Assembly: GCF_005239225.2 (NCBI RefSeq)
Contig: NC_133288.1
Location: forward strand, 10,236,169 to 10,300,168
Direction: 5' to 3'
Origin: Populus alba
Lineage: Eukaryota; Streptophyta; Magnoliopsida; Malpighiales; Salicaceae
DNA: 64,000 bases
Both the position numbers and the translations under genes were made by a program. Below, one piece after another: positions 33,801-46,128 of the stretch (position 1 is its first letter; each line of letters begins with the position of its first letter). The notes under the pieces were generated by a model. The model was not told where the DNA came from. It made no database searches and was given only the letters and a program-made list of their open reading frames with translations.

Positions 33801-34669
33801 GCACCAAGTTTGTCAAAGCAAAACCTTATAAAGAAAAGCAAAGAGGGCAGTACCTATTATAGGGTTTCAAAGGTATATTATGTTTTTAAATAGGGTGATG
33901 CTTAAAGAGTAAGGGCTATGTTTTTTTTTTTTTTGTTACTATGATTTTGATTCTACGGTTTGAAGCTTGTTTTTAAGGTGTGTTTGATGTTTTTAATGTG
34001 ACAAATGCTTTCTAGTTAGGCTAGTTTTAATAAAACAATGCTTGGTTGTTTTATTTAATTTGATTAATGCATTGTGAAGCAATATTGTTTATCTTGAGTT
34101 TTCAAGGCTTGTTCATGACCAAAATATGTTTAGGAAACTAATTTTGAATCCAAATTGCATACATATGTAGGCTAGATAAGATTTGACAGTTTTAAAAAAT
34201 TGAAACTTCATACATGTTATTGATAATTTGATGTTATTTGTTAGTTCTTTTGATTCAACTATACTTGGTATTGGTAATGTGGTTTGTGAGGACCAAAAAT
34301 AGTATATTTAAAGGCCTAGAAGGCTAAATCTGGGTTTTGACAGTAGTTCTTTAATTTTTGAAAATTTTCTAGATTTTGGGTTAATGGTATTTGTATGAAC
34401 TTTGTTTTAGCCTTTTATTTTGGAGTTGTTTTGGGTTAATTCTTGGCACAAACATGTTAACTTGCTATCTTTAACAAATAATCTAGGGTTAAAATGCATT
34501 AGTAACATTTATTCATGCATTTAGATTCTAGAGTTCTCTCAACTGCCCAAACACATTTTGATCAAATCATGGTTTTAAGTGTTAATCAAAGAAAATGGAT
34601 GTTTCATTTTTGATCTATGCATGATTATGAACAAAACATTACCCTTAATTACATGAAAACTTGTCTAGT
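30851..34669. other. Long repeat-derived interval without a recognised gene
   Basis: 31800-32430 is low-complexity T-rich sequence repeating themes such as TTTTCAATTTCACC and TTTGGTCCTCATT; 32440-32960 is the complementary A-rich type (GGACTTAAATGCAAATCTCC). 33000-33500 has balanced composition (CTTCAGGTGGTCCTAGGCA) and resembles the LTR of a decayed retroelement, but I found neither a partner LTR nor pol remnants. 33500-34660 is ordinary AT-rich DNA. Confidence 0.4.
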
Positions 34670-35032
34670 AGGGTGATCATTTTTCGTTCGGTTTGGTTTT
34701 TATCAAAAAAAGTAATTAACTGGTTTTTTCCCAAAAAACCGAACCGAAACCAATGCAAACCGACCGGTTTTGGTTCGGTTATTTTAAAACAAAAACTGGT
34801 TTTTTTTCCGGTTTGACTTGGTTTTTTCAGTTGGTTTGACTTAGGTTTTTTTTTCAGTTTTTTTTCAATTTGGGTTCAGTTTGATTTTTTCGATTTTAGG
34901 AATATAAAACCAAAACCGAACTGAACCGGTTGGTTTTTGAAAAATTCTAATCGGTTTAATTAGTTTTTTTTCACGGTTCGGTTTTTTCCATTATTTTTTT
35001 TCTGGTTTTCTCGGTTTTTCAGACCTCTATTG
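34670..35032. repeat. CGGTT/AACCG-rich repeat
   Basis: A 360 bp block densely packed with GGTTCGGTT-, CCGGTTTGA- and AAACCGAAC-type words on both strands, entering through TAGGGTGATCATTTTTCG and leaving through TCGGTTTTTCAGACCTC. The two ends are roughly inverted. It matches a sequence type I have seen in many dicot genomes but whose class I cannot name. Confidence 0.55.
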
Positions 35033-36344
35033 TCTAGTTTGTGATTTGTGTTTGCTGGGTTTCAATTTGAATGTTCATCATGTTCTTGGTGTTTGATATG
35101 TTTTTGTCAAAAAAAAATTATATTTTTGTGTTGTTTTTAGTTTTGATATGTTTTTGGTTTAATTGTTTGTTTTGCTTTAGTTTTTCAAGTCAAACCATGT
35201 TTTGGTTTGATTCAGGGTTGAACCAATGTTTTTTAGTCAACTTGATTGGTTTTGTTTGGGGTTACGTACTAAAGGTTTGTTTGGCTGATTTTTTTTTTTA
35301 ATATTATTGAAAAAAATTTAGCCTAAGGAGTTGTTTAGAAAGCAAACCCTTTAGATAGTTTTGTTTTGAATCAAAATTATTTGTTTTGTCAAACAGGCCA
35401 AGTAAATTCCTAAAAATTCTAAAAAAAATCAAGGGTCAATTTAAAATTATTTGTGTGTCCCTTACACATTTTTACCCTAATTATATTTGATATTGAAGTT
35501 ATAGACTTACACTGTAAAATGTTGATCTGATATTTAAATACCCATTCTCTACCAAAAGTTTTGAAAAAAAATTTCTCATTTCAAAAATATAAAAACGTAT
35601 TTCATTTAGTGTGCATTTAGTTAAGTCTCTCAAAAGATAAAAATCATATTTTGCTTAAAAAAATATAGAAACATATGGTATAATTTAGCATTTTTTATAT
35701 ATACACAAAAATTGTAAAAATATATTTTCATGCATTTTTTGACTTAATAACTAATTCATTGAATCCATGAGAACTTGATCAAAATTTCAATAACCCCTAA
35801 AAATTTTAATTCATGAGAATTAATTGTCAATATTCTAATATCAATATTGGACCTACAAGTAGGCTGACATTTAAATACCACAAGTTAACTTGAAATTTCC
35901 CAAAATTATTTCGAGTATTCACCACTTTTAAATGAGAGTATTTCTCATCACAACATATGAGTTATGGAAAACTATTTTGCCTTCTAGGATTATTGAACCT
36001 TGTTAGGGCGTTTACATGAATTCTTCTCATAAGAATTTATTTAGGTATATGAGCCTATAATAAATTTAAAATACCAAATTTATTCATGAGAATAAATTTT
36101 TATTCTAAGTCATAGGTGGACCATCAGTTAGGAACCCATCAATATATTCGAGCCACATTTTGACCACACAATGTAGCTTACATTGCACTAGGAGTATTAA
36201 TCATTCTTTAGCCATAATCAATTTCTTACCAAACCAAATAATTAGATAATGACTTCTTGATCCTGACATCCCGCTATATCACATACTCTCTTGTGATAAA
36301 ATCAAAGCCAAATAAAATATCAATTGATTAACTTGATTTAATTA
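35033..36344. other. Intergenic, no gene seen
   Basis: 35033-35290 is T-rich and may continue the preceding repeat. 35470-36300 contains TAGCTTACATTGCACTAGGA and related words resembling a retroelement LTR, without a detectable partner. Confidence 0.35.
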
Positions 36345-36426
36345 ATGTTTGATTGCTTATGAGATCCAATCAAGCATGAAGTTATTATTATGTTTGATTG
36401 CTTATGAGATCCAATCAAGCATGAAG
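36345..36426. repeat. Direct duplication of a 37 bp unit
   Basis: ATGTTTGATTGCTTATGAGA continuing to GCATGAAG occurs at 36345-36381 and again at 36390-36426 with no mismatch seen, separated by 8 bp. Perfect identity implies a recent event. Confidence 0.95.
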
Positions 36427-36723
36427 GACAAGAATGCTGAATCTACAAAAGGCCCTAGTGTTGTCACATTCCAGCTCAAATAGAATGCTGAATCTTATCT
36501 AATTCTAATGGTTGCTTCAAGAAGCAAGAAACCCTTTCGCGTGTGTGCTCGTAATTATCATCATTGGTTTGTTCTTGCGACCAAGGATGAGCTTTAGCTT
36601 TCCTCCAAAAAAAAAAAACAGAAAAAAAAAAAAGGAGACAGAAGAAGAAGATAGGTCGACTTCTACTTTCGAGGTTAAATTTTATCCTCAAGGCCCAACA
36701 ATTAAATAAATAAATAAAAAGGC

Positions 36724-36962
36724 AACGTGTCTTCTTCTTACAAGAGTAAGAAAGGGAGTTGGAAATCAAGCACGTGTCAAAATCGTGTGGCCAAAATACA
36801 AAAAATAAATCAAAACGAAGAAAAAAAGTCCTTTGACTTTTAATAAATTTTGAAAGTACCACGACATTGACACTTCAGAAGTTCTCTCTACCCCTCCACA
36901 CATCATGTCCAAAAACATTCACAAAACGAACTCGAACACTTCATAAAACGACAAATCACGTG
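36724..36962. promoter_or_regulatory. Cluster of ACGT-core (G-box/ABRE-like) motifs
   Basis: AACGTGTC near 36724, CACGTGTC at 36771 and CACGTG at 36957 lie within 240 bp in a stretch of balanced composition. ABRE-type elements bind bZIP factors in ABA and stress responses. No coding gene adjoins: the IDD start is 3.3 kb away, so function is uncertain. Confidence 0.3.
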
Positions 36963-39640
36963 CGTGTCTGAGAACGACAAATCTGCGGTAATTCTCCTCC
37001 TGTAATTATAAACTTGGACAATGCGGCTTCAATAGAAGCATCCTGACTAATTGTTTGATTATATTATATTATTTTATTAATGTTCTTTTTTATTTTTTAT
37101 ATTCATTCCTTTGAATTTATTAATTGCATTTTATTTATATTAACCTATAACATTAATGTTTCACTGTTCACGCTAAAAAAAGCTAAATTTATAATAAATT
37201 TGTGTCATATCATAATTGATTGAAGCATGTGGAGCAGCCTAAATAACAAGTTTATTTAAAAAAAAAAAAAAACAATTTTGAAGGACATCTTGATGCCAAT
37301 CATATTTTTTTCAGAAAAATAAAGCAGGACAAGCATTGGCCCTTTGAGTCTTTTTTCTTTTTTTCTTAATTTTTTTTTAGGTTTTTTATACCCTATAAAA
37401 AAATTATCATTCACTTACTATTTAATTTTGACATGATTTTTAAATATTATAATAAATTTTTATTTAAATTTTAATAATTGTTTTCAAATATTATATATCT
37501 GATATGCTAATAACAAATTATTCAAGAAAAATAAATTGAAATTAGTGTTTTATTATTAAAATTTATTTTGAACATGATTTTATTATATTTATAAGATTTT
37601 TAGCTATCAATCATAAAATATAAAAATATTATTTTGATTTTTTTTGTTAACTTAGTTTAATAATTATAATATATATTTTTTCAACAAATATAATTATTTT
37701 AATTAGAATTATTATATTTGTTAAGATAAACAAGAGATATGTTGATAAAACTTAAAATACCAAAAAGTTCAACTGATAGTATCTTTGGAATTAATAATCA
37801 TGCCAAAGAATTTCACGATTCCTAGATTTTTGTTTTACGTTTTGGTCCCCGCAACGTAGCATAAACATACATACTAGTTAAAACTAATAAATTTACTAAA
37901 TGTTTGTTTTATATTATGGCATATTGTACTTTTTAAAAATATTTTATTTTTAATATTAATATATCAAAATTATTTAAAAACATTTAAAACATATTAATTT
38001 AATATATTTTAAAAAAAAACATATTATAAAGCAAAAACGAAAACCCAATAAGTCAAGAATATGTTTTAGTTGGATTTCCAATCTCAGATAATTTTTTTAG
38101 TGTTAGCTATTTTCAAATTATTTTAAAATTTTTGTTTCAACATAATGTTTTTCAATTTTTTTTAAATGATATATTTAAAGTGAATGGTTGAATCAAATCT
38201 TACAGAGATATATCTAAAATTTAGATTGGAATACCATTGCAACAAACCTCCCTTAATCAGGTTTTGAGACGAGTTTAAAGGGTATTTAATATTAAGTTTT
38301 AATTTTTTTTTTTTTTTGTTAAAATTTTATTTTTAAATTTTTTTAATGTTTTTAAATCATTTTAAAATACTAATATTAAAAATAATGTTTTTTAAAACAA
38401 TATTAAATTTTTTTTTTGAAAACGTTAATATGAGAATTGAGATTCCTTGTATTAGAAAATAAATAACCATGAGGCAAGGTTGCTAAAAACGTTTTTTTTT
38501 TAGACGACATGAAAAATATAATATAAACTCGAATTCATAAACTCAGTTCGTAAAATCATAAATAATTTTTTAAAATTAATTATATATTGATAATTCTAGC
38601 AAAGAAATTAAATTACATAAAAATATGATAAAATAAATTAACAATATTATAATTCAATGAGCGATCTAAATAAAATAAGAGATATAGATAATATGAATTA
38701 ATAAATTAATGACATGAAAAAATAAAAAGTTTAAGAACAACATTTTTCAATATAAGAGAATCACTAAAAGGTAGGAAGCACACAAAAACTTAGTGTTAGA
38801 CCTCTTTTGAGTTGTAAGCTAATAAGTTTAAATTAGTAATTAACTAATATAAATTCAATAATGAAATAAACCCCTAAACAATATATAATATGCTAGAAAA
38901 ATTTCAAATTAAAATTAATTATTTAAAAACAATGTATAATGTGCTAGAAAAATTTCAAATTAAAAATAATTATTTAAAATCAAATAAATAGAATAGAATA
39001 GAATTATAATAATAAAAAAAGTCTTCATGTTAAAATTCCTTAATGTAATCTGAATCTCTAATTTTTGCATATTCTTGACAAATTTGAGTCTTGATTTCAA
39101 ATATGTCATTCTCTCTTGTTTGGATGAATTATTGGGCCTACAATATATGGTTGAAAAGTTTCAGATATCTAGTTTCTATCACAATTTTAATCAAAGCAAA
39201 ATTCCATCGGTAACTCTAGATATGTCCCAAACGATACATGAAGGTCTTATTTGATATATTTGATAATTTTAGTTTACTGAATTTGACACTCTGAAATATT
39301 ATGCTCCCTAACTCCATTTGACTTGAAAATTTAGTAAAATATATTTTCATGTATCTAATATTTCATTGTAAAATTTTAGCTTTATCCAACATATGGTTTG
39401 AAAGATATGCCCAATCTCACAAAACTAATCAGCAAACATTTTAAGACTAAATTTGGACCTGACTTGGTTCATATTATAAATTAATAAACTCGTAAAATTA
39501 GATCGAATTTACCAATTTTGTACGAGATAAGTCTGATTTTACTGGTTTCGATTTTTTAGTCCGATTTAGCATATTAGATACATGTTGATGCGTAAAATCA
39601 CAAAATCTTAAGAGTTAACTCGCGATTTTAACAATAATTT
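36963..39640. other. Intergenic upstream of the IDD gene
   Basis: Very AT-rich. Contains a tandem duplication of a ~56 bp unit (about 38876-38931 and 38932-38987, sharing TGCTAGAAAAATTTCAAATT) and a retroelement-like balanced stretch at about 39050-39420. No gene is seen. Confidence 0.45.
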
Positions 39641-39642
39641 CT

Positions 39643-39796
39643 TAAGAGGTATAGCTCAATTGGTCAGGTTATAGGTTTGCTTTCTAGATGTCACTTGTTC
39701 GAGTCCTATAAATCTAAAGGCCACTAGAGACTTGCATGGTCGTTAACTTTATAATATATAGGATTAGTCAAAATACACACAAATTAGTCCGAACAT

Positions 39797-39800
<4 letters not shown>
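39643..39800 (+). mobile_element. tRNA-derived SINE
   Basis: A pol III box A (TAGCTCAATTGG, 39652-39663) and box B (GTTCGAGTCC, 39697-39706) are spaced about 33 nt apart, as in tRNA-derived promoters, yet the sequence cannot fold as an intact tRNA. The 3' body carries GGATTAGTCAAAATACACAC and TTAGTCCGAACATC, resembling the degraded tail of Salicaceae SINEs as I remember them. It ends in an (AT)n tract. Confidence 0.75.

Positions 39801-39851
<51 letters not shown>
39799..39851. repeat. (AT)n microsatellite at the SINE tail
   Basis: About 53 bp of uninterrupted AT repeats directly follow the SINE body, probably arising from its simple-sequence tail. Confidence 0.95.
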
Positions 39852-39855
<4 letters not shown>

Positions 39856-39949
39856 ATTAAATAAGATTAGTGAACACCAGCCAAATTCACTTAACCCATG
39901 TATGTGTTTTTTAGGCGTCTCTTTCTGTCAAAATCTTTTTTTCTCATCT

Positions 39950-40001
39950 CTGAAAAGTGAAGAAGCTAAAGTAAAGACCAAATACTTTATCATCTCCAAA
40001 A

Positions 40002-40035
<34 letters not shown>

Positions 40036-40291
40036 GAGCTTTCACACGAAATCTCCTTCTCTATAGCAGCCTTAAAACACCTTTCATTTCTGATCTTCGT
40101 TTAGTTTTCAGTGTTCGAGATTCAACTTTGACCATTAGATCCTAGATCATCAGTCGGCCGGTTGCTTTGGTTTCTGTGGTGTTTTTTTATTTAATGTTGT
40201 AAACTAACTTGCTTTACAGTGGTGCTCTGGGTTTAATCATTGAATTCTTCGGTTACTGTGAGATTTTGGTCAGAGAAGTGACTCGGTAGAG
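39950..40291 (+). promoter_or_regulatory. 5' UTR of the IDD gene with a (CT)n tract
   Basis: Pyrimidine-rich leader with a (CT)n microsatellite at about 40003-40032, running to the first ATG at 40292. (CT/GA)n tracts in plant leaders can recruit BPC-type GAGA factors. Confidence 0.5.
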
Positions 40292-42734
40292 ATGTTAGGT
40301 AAGTTAAAAAACACCCAACAAGAAAAAAGAGTTCCATTGACTGGTAGCTGAGAGAGAGAGAGAGAAAAGAAAAACCAAACCCTAGAAAAAGTAGAAAAAA
40401 GAGAAACTTGTCTCTCTTTCAAATTCTTGACAAGTTATAAATGCTATAGATTTTTGCCTTTGTGTTTTTTTGGGGGTTTCAAGTAGGAATCATGCCTGTT
40501 GATTTAGATAATTCCCCAGCTGCTTCTGGTGAAGCTAGTGTCTCTTCCTCTGGTTACCAACCACCACAACAACAAACACCGTCCAAGGCAGTTGCTATCG
40601 CCAAGAAAAAACGCAACCTCCCTGGAATGCCAGGTAAAGAAAAGAGCTTGAAGCTTTATCAGTTTTGGGTTAATTAAAGTTAAATGATTTCTGTTTTTTT
40701 TTTTTAAAAAATTTCTAGTAGATCCAGAAGCAGAGGTGATAGCCTTATCTCCAAAGACCCTTTTAGCTACAAATCGATTTGTATGTGAAATATGCAACAA
40801 AGGTTTTCAAAGAGACCAAAACTTGCAACTTCATCGACGAGGACATAATCTACCATGGAAATTAAGGCAAAGATCAAGTAAAGAAGTGAAGAAGAGAGTT
40901 TATGTATGTCCAGAACCAACTTGTGTACACCATGATCCAGCAAGAGCTCTTGGCGATCTTACAGGAATAAAGAAGCATTTTTGCAGAAAACATGGGGAAA
41001 AGAAGTGGAAATGCGATAAATGTTCGAAGAAGTATGCTGTTCAGTCTGACTGGAAGGCTCACTCAAAGATTTGTGGTACTAGAGAGTATAAATGTGATTG
41101 TGGTACCCTGTTTTCAAGGTAATACTGGCATCAAATCTTTGTTCTTGATGTGATTTTTGGTGGTTTTGTTTGGATTTTGAAGTTTTGTTGTTTTGGTTGG
41201 TTTATGAAGGAGGGATAGCTTTATTACACACAGAGCATTTTGTGATGCATTGGCGGACGAGAGTGCTAGAGCTCAAACTCAGACTCCGAACCCAAACCCA
41301 ACTCATAATCCGGAATCTGACCCGAAAGTGCAAGTTGATTCATCTCCAGCACCAGCACCAGCACCAGTGGCCCCAGATTTAGGTCCCGGTCTGAATCAGG
41401 CTCCACCAGGGCTAGCTCAGTCAACTGGGATGACACCATCTACAGTCTCGGCAATTCAGAGTCCAGGTAAAAAAATTTGGAGCTAAATTTTTAAACTTTC
41501 AAATATTCTGTAACTTTTGTCGGTTTTGGAGTTTTGTCTTAATCAAACAAGAAAATCCTTGTGTTGTTTGTTGTCATCTCTCTTTGTCGTTCTTTAGATC
41601 TTGGAGTTTAGTAGTTTTTTGTCCTCTACTGATGTTTGTTGTTATGTTAAGTTAAACGGCACTGAATAGATTTGTAGCGTTAAGAAAGGAGGAAAAATAA
41701 GGTATTGAAAATAATTTTGAGATTCAGCTTGTGCAATCTCTGGCAAAGAACTCAAGTGATTCAAAAGCTAAAAAGGAAAGAGATTTGGGTTTAGTTTAGA
41801 TAAAGGGAACAACTATTGACTCGTTGCCTTTTCTTCTAAAGTTCTTCATAAAGAAAGGCTTTACTTTCCATGTTTGTATGTAAGTGCCCCCCATTTAATG
41901 TCTTCTTTATTTCATTTATTCTTTTCAATTTGACATCATACAGAGTTACCAGATAATCCTACACAAATTATAGAAGAAGCACTGGCACGGGCACCTATGC
42001 CGGCCACAGTAACTGCCGGCTTCAATGGAAGCTGCAGCAGTAGCACTAGCTCAAGCAGCAATGGCAGCAGCACCAGTAGCGTGTTTGCTAGTTTATTTGC
42101 TTCCTCAACTGCTTCAGGAAGCTTGCAGACACCTCAGACTCCTGCTTTTACTGATCTAATCCATGCAATGGCCCGTCCTGATCGCCCAACAGACCTTGCT
42201 CCATCATCTTCAGCTGAACCTATTTCTCTGTGTCTCTCCACTAATCATGGGTCATCAATTTTTGGCACCGCAGGGCAAGAACGTAGGCAATATGCACCAC
42301 CACCACAACCAGCTATATCCGCTACTGCACTGTTACAGAAAGCTGCTCAAATGGGAGCTGCTGCTACAAATGCATCATTGCTTCGTGGGCTTGGGATTGT
42401 GTCATCTTCTCTATCATCTGCCCAGCAAGACAACACGCAATGGGGTCCTAGGCAAATGGAGCCTGAAAATGCCTCACTTGCTGCAGGGCTTGGACTTGGC
42501 CTGCCTTGTGATGGAGGTTCTGGATTGAATGAATTGATGATGGGAACTCCTTCCATATTTGGGCCGAAGCATGCCACTCTTGATTTTCTTGAACTTGGGA
42601 TGGCTGCTGGTGGGAACCCTAGTGGTGGTCTATCAGCACTCATTACATCTATTGGTGGTGGTCTTGATGTGGCTGCAGCAGCAGCTTCTTTTGGAGGTGG
42701 AGAGTTTTCTGGCAAAGACATGGGAAGGAGCTGA
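40292..42734 (+). CDS. INDETERMINATE-DOMAIN (IDD) C2H2 zinc-finger transcription factor, IDD4/IDD5-like
   Basis: Exons 40292-40298, 40487-40633, 40722-41118, 41210-41466 and 41944-42734 give 1599 nt (532 aa). Translation may start at 40292 (MLG, split by an intron, in frame) or at 40492 (MPVDLDN, 528 aa). Domains: [11 protein letters not shown] at about 42-49; ZF1 C2H2 ([17 protein letters not shown]) from 73; ZF2 C2H2 (CPEPTC to HFCRKH) about 115-141; ZF3 C2HC ([17 protein letters not shown]) about 150-170; ZF4 C2HC ([16 protein letters not shown]) about 177-198. The C-terminal part holds the [13 protein letters not shown] motif and TLDFLELG, a variant of the family's T-R/L-DFLGLG box, plus Ser- and Ala-rich tracts. 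IDD proteins act in the nucleus, partner with DELLA and GRAS proteins (SHR, SCR) and regulate development, gibberellin and sugar or starch metabolism. Intron positions fit the family. The exact Arabidopsis orthologue is not certain. Confidence 0.94.
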
Positions 42735-43290
42735 TGACATTTTAAAGCAGTGAACTATACTTCTCCATTTTACTTGGGGAATTAAGTTGCATTTGTACAG
42801 AATTTTGTCTCAGGGCAACTGATTTTTCTCGAGGAAGGATGAAAAGATAAAATCTTGCGGAAGACATTGCTCTAATGGATGCGAGGATCAACCCATCGTT
42901 AATTGTTTTGCTGCCTTGGTGGTAGATATTTGGCCAAGAATTAAGGGACCCTGGCTTCCTGATTAGTGTAATTTAAGGCGGGGGTTGAAAATTTGAACCG
43001 TAGCTTTGTTTTTAGCAGTAAACTTGGGATACATTTCTCCATCCACTACTTTAAATTTATTTCTTGAAAACATAATAAAACAGATGCAATTTCAAAATTT
43101 GATTAGCAGCTGCGCACTTGGAAGGATGAACGGTACGAATTTGTGGCTGCGACGTGGAATTAGTCATCTTGCTGCCGATGATGGAAATAGCATAGGATGT
43201 ATTTTGTAGTTGTGTTGTGTTGAGATCATGCTTCTGTATATGAAAATCTTGTCTTGAAGTTATTGTGTACTTGGAACTTACTGTAACTTT
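42735..43290 (+). other. IDD 3' UTR
   Basis: Balanced composition until about 43290, where AT-rich intergenic DNA begins. Includes AATAAAACAGATG near 43073 and ends close to CTTGTCTTGAAGTTATTGTG. Exact poly(A) site unknown. Confidence 0.5.
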
Positions 43291-44289
43291 ATCTTTAATT
43301 TTTTTTTTAATTAAATTTTTTTTATATTTTTATATTATTTTAATGTGTTATGTTAAAAATAATTTTTTAAAAAAAATTAAAAAATATATTATTTTGATGT
43401 ATTTTAAAATAAAAAATATTTTAAAAAATAATTGATAAACTGCATAATAGATGGTTGTGAAAGTATTTTGATAGGGCATTTTGAAAAAAAGAAAAAGGGC
43501 TAGATTTTATGCGGTTGATTAATCTGTTAATTGTTTTGATCTGTAGAATCTAAATTAATTGCATGTTCAAGAATCTTAAGAACATCATTCCTTGAAAACT
43601 AGACGTGATTCTCTGAATTATGAATTATGATGTACAGCAATATATATAAAAAAATTAATTTTAAATTATAAAAAAAATCAAACTATAGTGATAATTTTTA
43701 ATGAAGTTTTAAATATTTAAATATAACTTATTTCTGTTGCTAGACTTGTGCTTTTTGTTAAAGTCTTTCGAATTGAGCTGATTTTCTAATTTTGGTGGCA
43801 ATCTTTTCTTTTCTTTTTTCTCTTCAGTGATCTGATTCGTCGCTCGGTTAATCATAGGATTTCAAGCACTAAAAGCCAATACACGTACATGAACATCACA
43901 TGATAGAAACCAAGAGCCTATCTCATATTTATTACACAAATAAGCACAAAATTCAGATATGGGATTGTTTTGTACATTTTTTTTCATGGCATCGAGAGAA
44001 GCTATATAGAAGTGACAAATTAATAATATGGCTTTTTAAATAATGTAAATAAATCATTCTTTCATATATGCACTCTAATAAAAAAACAAACTATTTAATA
44101 AAATCAATTATATTTTAATATATTTAATATTGATATAATTATTTATTAATAGTAACCAACTAATAAAATTCCAATCAAAACCTTTTTTTTTTTTTTGCAT
44201 AAAAATATATTAAATAAACTTTTAGCTCTTTTGACCAATATGTCAAAATAACTCTTTTGACCAATATTTAGGAATAGCTCTTCAACTTA
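43291..44289. other. Intergenic, AT-rich
   Basis: Homopolymer-rich DNA with no gene, RNA or clear repeat unit. Confidence 0.5.
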
Positions 44290-44817
44290 GAGCAACTCCA
44301 AAGGGTGTGCTAAATAAAAAGTTAAAAATAAAAATAAAATATTATTTTGGCTCTCCCATGCTTGTTTTACATGCTTCAAAGGAAGTGCTAAATAAAATAT
44401 CAAAATACATGTTCTCTTTCAAAAATATTATTTTTACATATCTCTCAAAAAAACCAAAACTAACAAAGTGGGGTCAACAAAAAAATAAACCAAATAAATG
44501 CAGCCATGTAGAAAAAAATGACATCAAACTCATTGAAGAAAAAATAAAGCACTTATTTCTCCCACTTCAATACAATTGACTTTTTAAATAGCTTTTTTTA
44601 TTAGAGTATATATAATAATAATAAAAAAATTATATTTACACTATTCAAAATGTTATTTTATTAATTTAGCTCTTCAAAATAGCATCTCCCTTCAGAGATT
44701 TATTTTGGCTCTTCAATATAGCTTTCCCATTGGAGCTATAAAAATAAGGGATGAAAGCAAAAAAGTTTTTGTCTTATCCTTTTAGCTTTTGTTTTTGCTC
44801 TTTCATTCGAGATGCTC
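44290..44817. mobile_element. PIF/Harbinger-like MITE (528 bp) with TTA target duplication
   Basis: Left end GAGCAACTCC and right end GAGATGCTC are inverted (GAGCATCTC against GAGCAACTC). TTA sits immediately outside both ends (44287-44289 and 44818-44820), the 3 bp duplication expected of PIF/Harbinger. Subterminal words TTGGCTCTTC and AGCTATTTTTT-like repeats recur inside (AGCTCTTCAAAATAGC near 44669). No transposase, so nonautonomous. Confidence 0.8.
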
Positions 44818-46128
44818 TTAGTTGATTAAGTATCAAATCAAGATTAGAGACCAAATTTATTTATTAACATTTCACAATACGTAGTAGGATGACCTTCTTG
44901 TAGTTATTAAACTTGTTATAGTGGGTTGATTTGGTGATGTGTTGACTCGAAACCTGACCTAGGTCAAGTCTTCTTTTGAACTGAGATGCACATTAACTCG
45001 ATCAAACTCAAGTTATCTAACAAGTCAATTTGTAACTCATTTTGGGTTTGATCTTGCTAACCCAAAACCAAGATCTTAGGTCAGGTTATATCACAAATTA
45101 AATCCAATAATTATAGCTCTAATTAGAAAGTAATAGAGCCTTAATATTCTTAAATTGTTCAAAAGTTCACCAAACTAAAAAATCTTTGTGCTTGGATGCA
45201 CAAACTTGTCTTACGTATTACTCTAGGTTTAAATTCGAGTTCTATGAGTCAAATCTTTTTTTCTTACTTTTAAAGAAAATTTATCATTAAACTAAACATT
45301 TATATATAATTGGTGTTTACGAACATCTTTTTTTGAGTTTATAGTTAGAGATTTTTTATTCTAAGAATCTTAGTTTGATGAAATGTGGTTCCCTCAATTC
45401 ATCCAAAATATTTATAGAGAAAAATCTGCAATTTTTTTTGGATTTAGGCTTTGTGTGGATAAAAGTGAATGATAGTTATTTAAATTTTTTGGTTAAACAC
45501 ATCATAACTTCTTCAAGTCTAGTAAAATTGCCAAGATTTTCTCATAAGATTAGGGATGATAATGAGTATTTGTGGATCATGTTTCTTTATATTCATATCT
45601 AACCTGTTACTCATCGGGTAAAATAATTAGTTATTCATATCTTATTCATCGAGTTTTAGGCATCCATATGTATATTTATTGTTCAACAATTTTACACACA
45701 CACACACACATAAAAGTATATATGACGTGTAATGTAGCGTGGATAAAAGTTAGGGTTCTCAAGCTCTAAGGTTACAAACCTAAATTATAGAGAAATTTAG
45801 AGAAACCTCTCTAATATTTTATTAAAAGTCTGAATAGTCTACATCTTAAAATAAACTAAACATTCATGTTTATATTAGTCCTAAAATCCTTTACATAAAA
45901 TGATTCTTGATTAAAACTTACCTAACTAATATAATTCATCTAACATTAGAATTTCTAAATAGTAAAATACTAATTAAATTAAAAGTTCTAATTCAAGTAC
46001 AAAAACAAATAATTAAAATAAAAAAATAGCAACTTCAGGCTTTATATCATATGCTTATGGGTTTCTTCGCAAGCTTTTATCAGGCTTAGCCTTATCTATC
46101 TTCTATAAAAGTAATTGTAACACATTAC
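44818..46128. other. Intergenic, no gene seen
   Basis: AT-rich, with degenerate repeat words near 44935-45070 (GACCTAGGTCAAG, CTTAGGTCAGG) and an (AC)n run at 45694-45711. A possible tRNA-like box B (AAATTCGAGTTC near 45231) lacks a matching box A. Confidence 0.4.

Noticed and set aside
36476..36862. 128-codon minus-strand open frame
   Set aside because: Dominated by Phe/Lys runs from poly-A/T tracts; no domain and it overlaps the G-box-rich noncoding stretch.
39651..39710. Functional tRNA gene
   Set aside because: Box A and B are present, but acceptor and anticodon stems do not pair and a SINE body follows.
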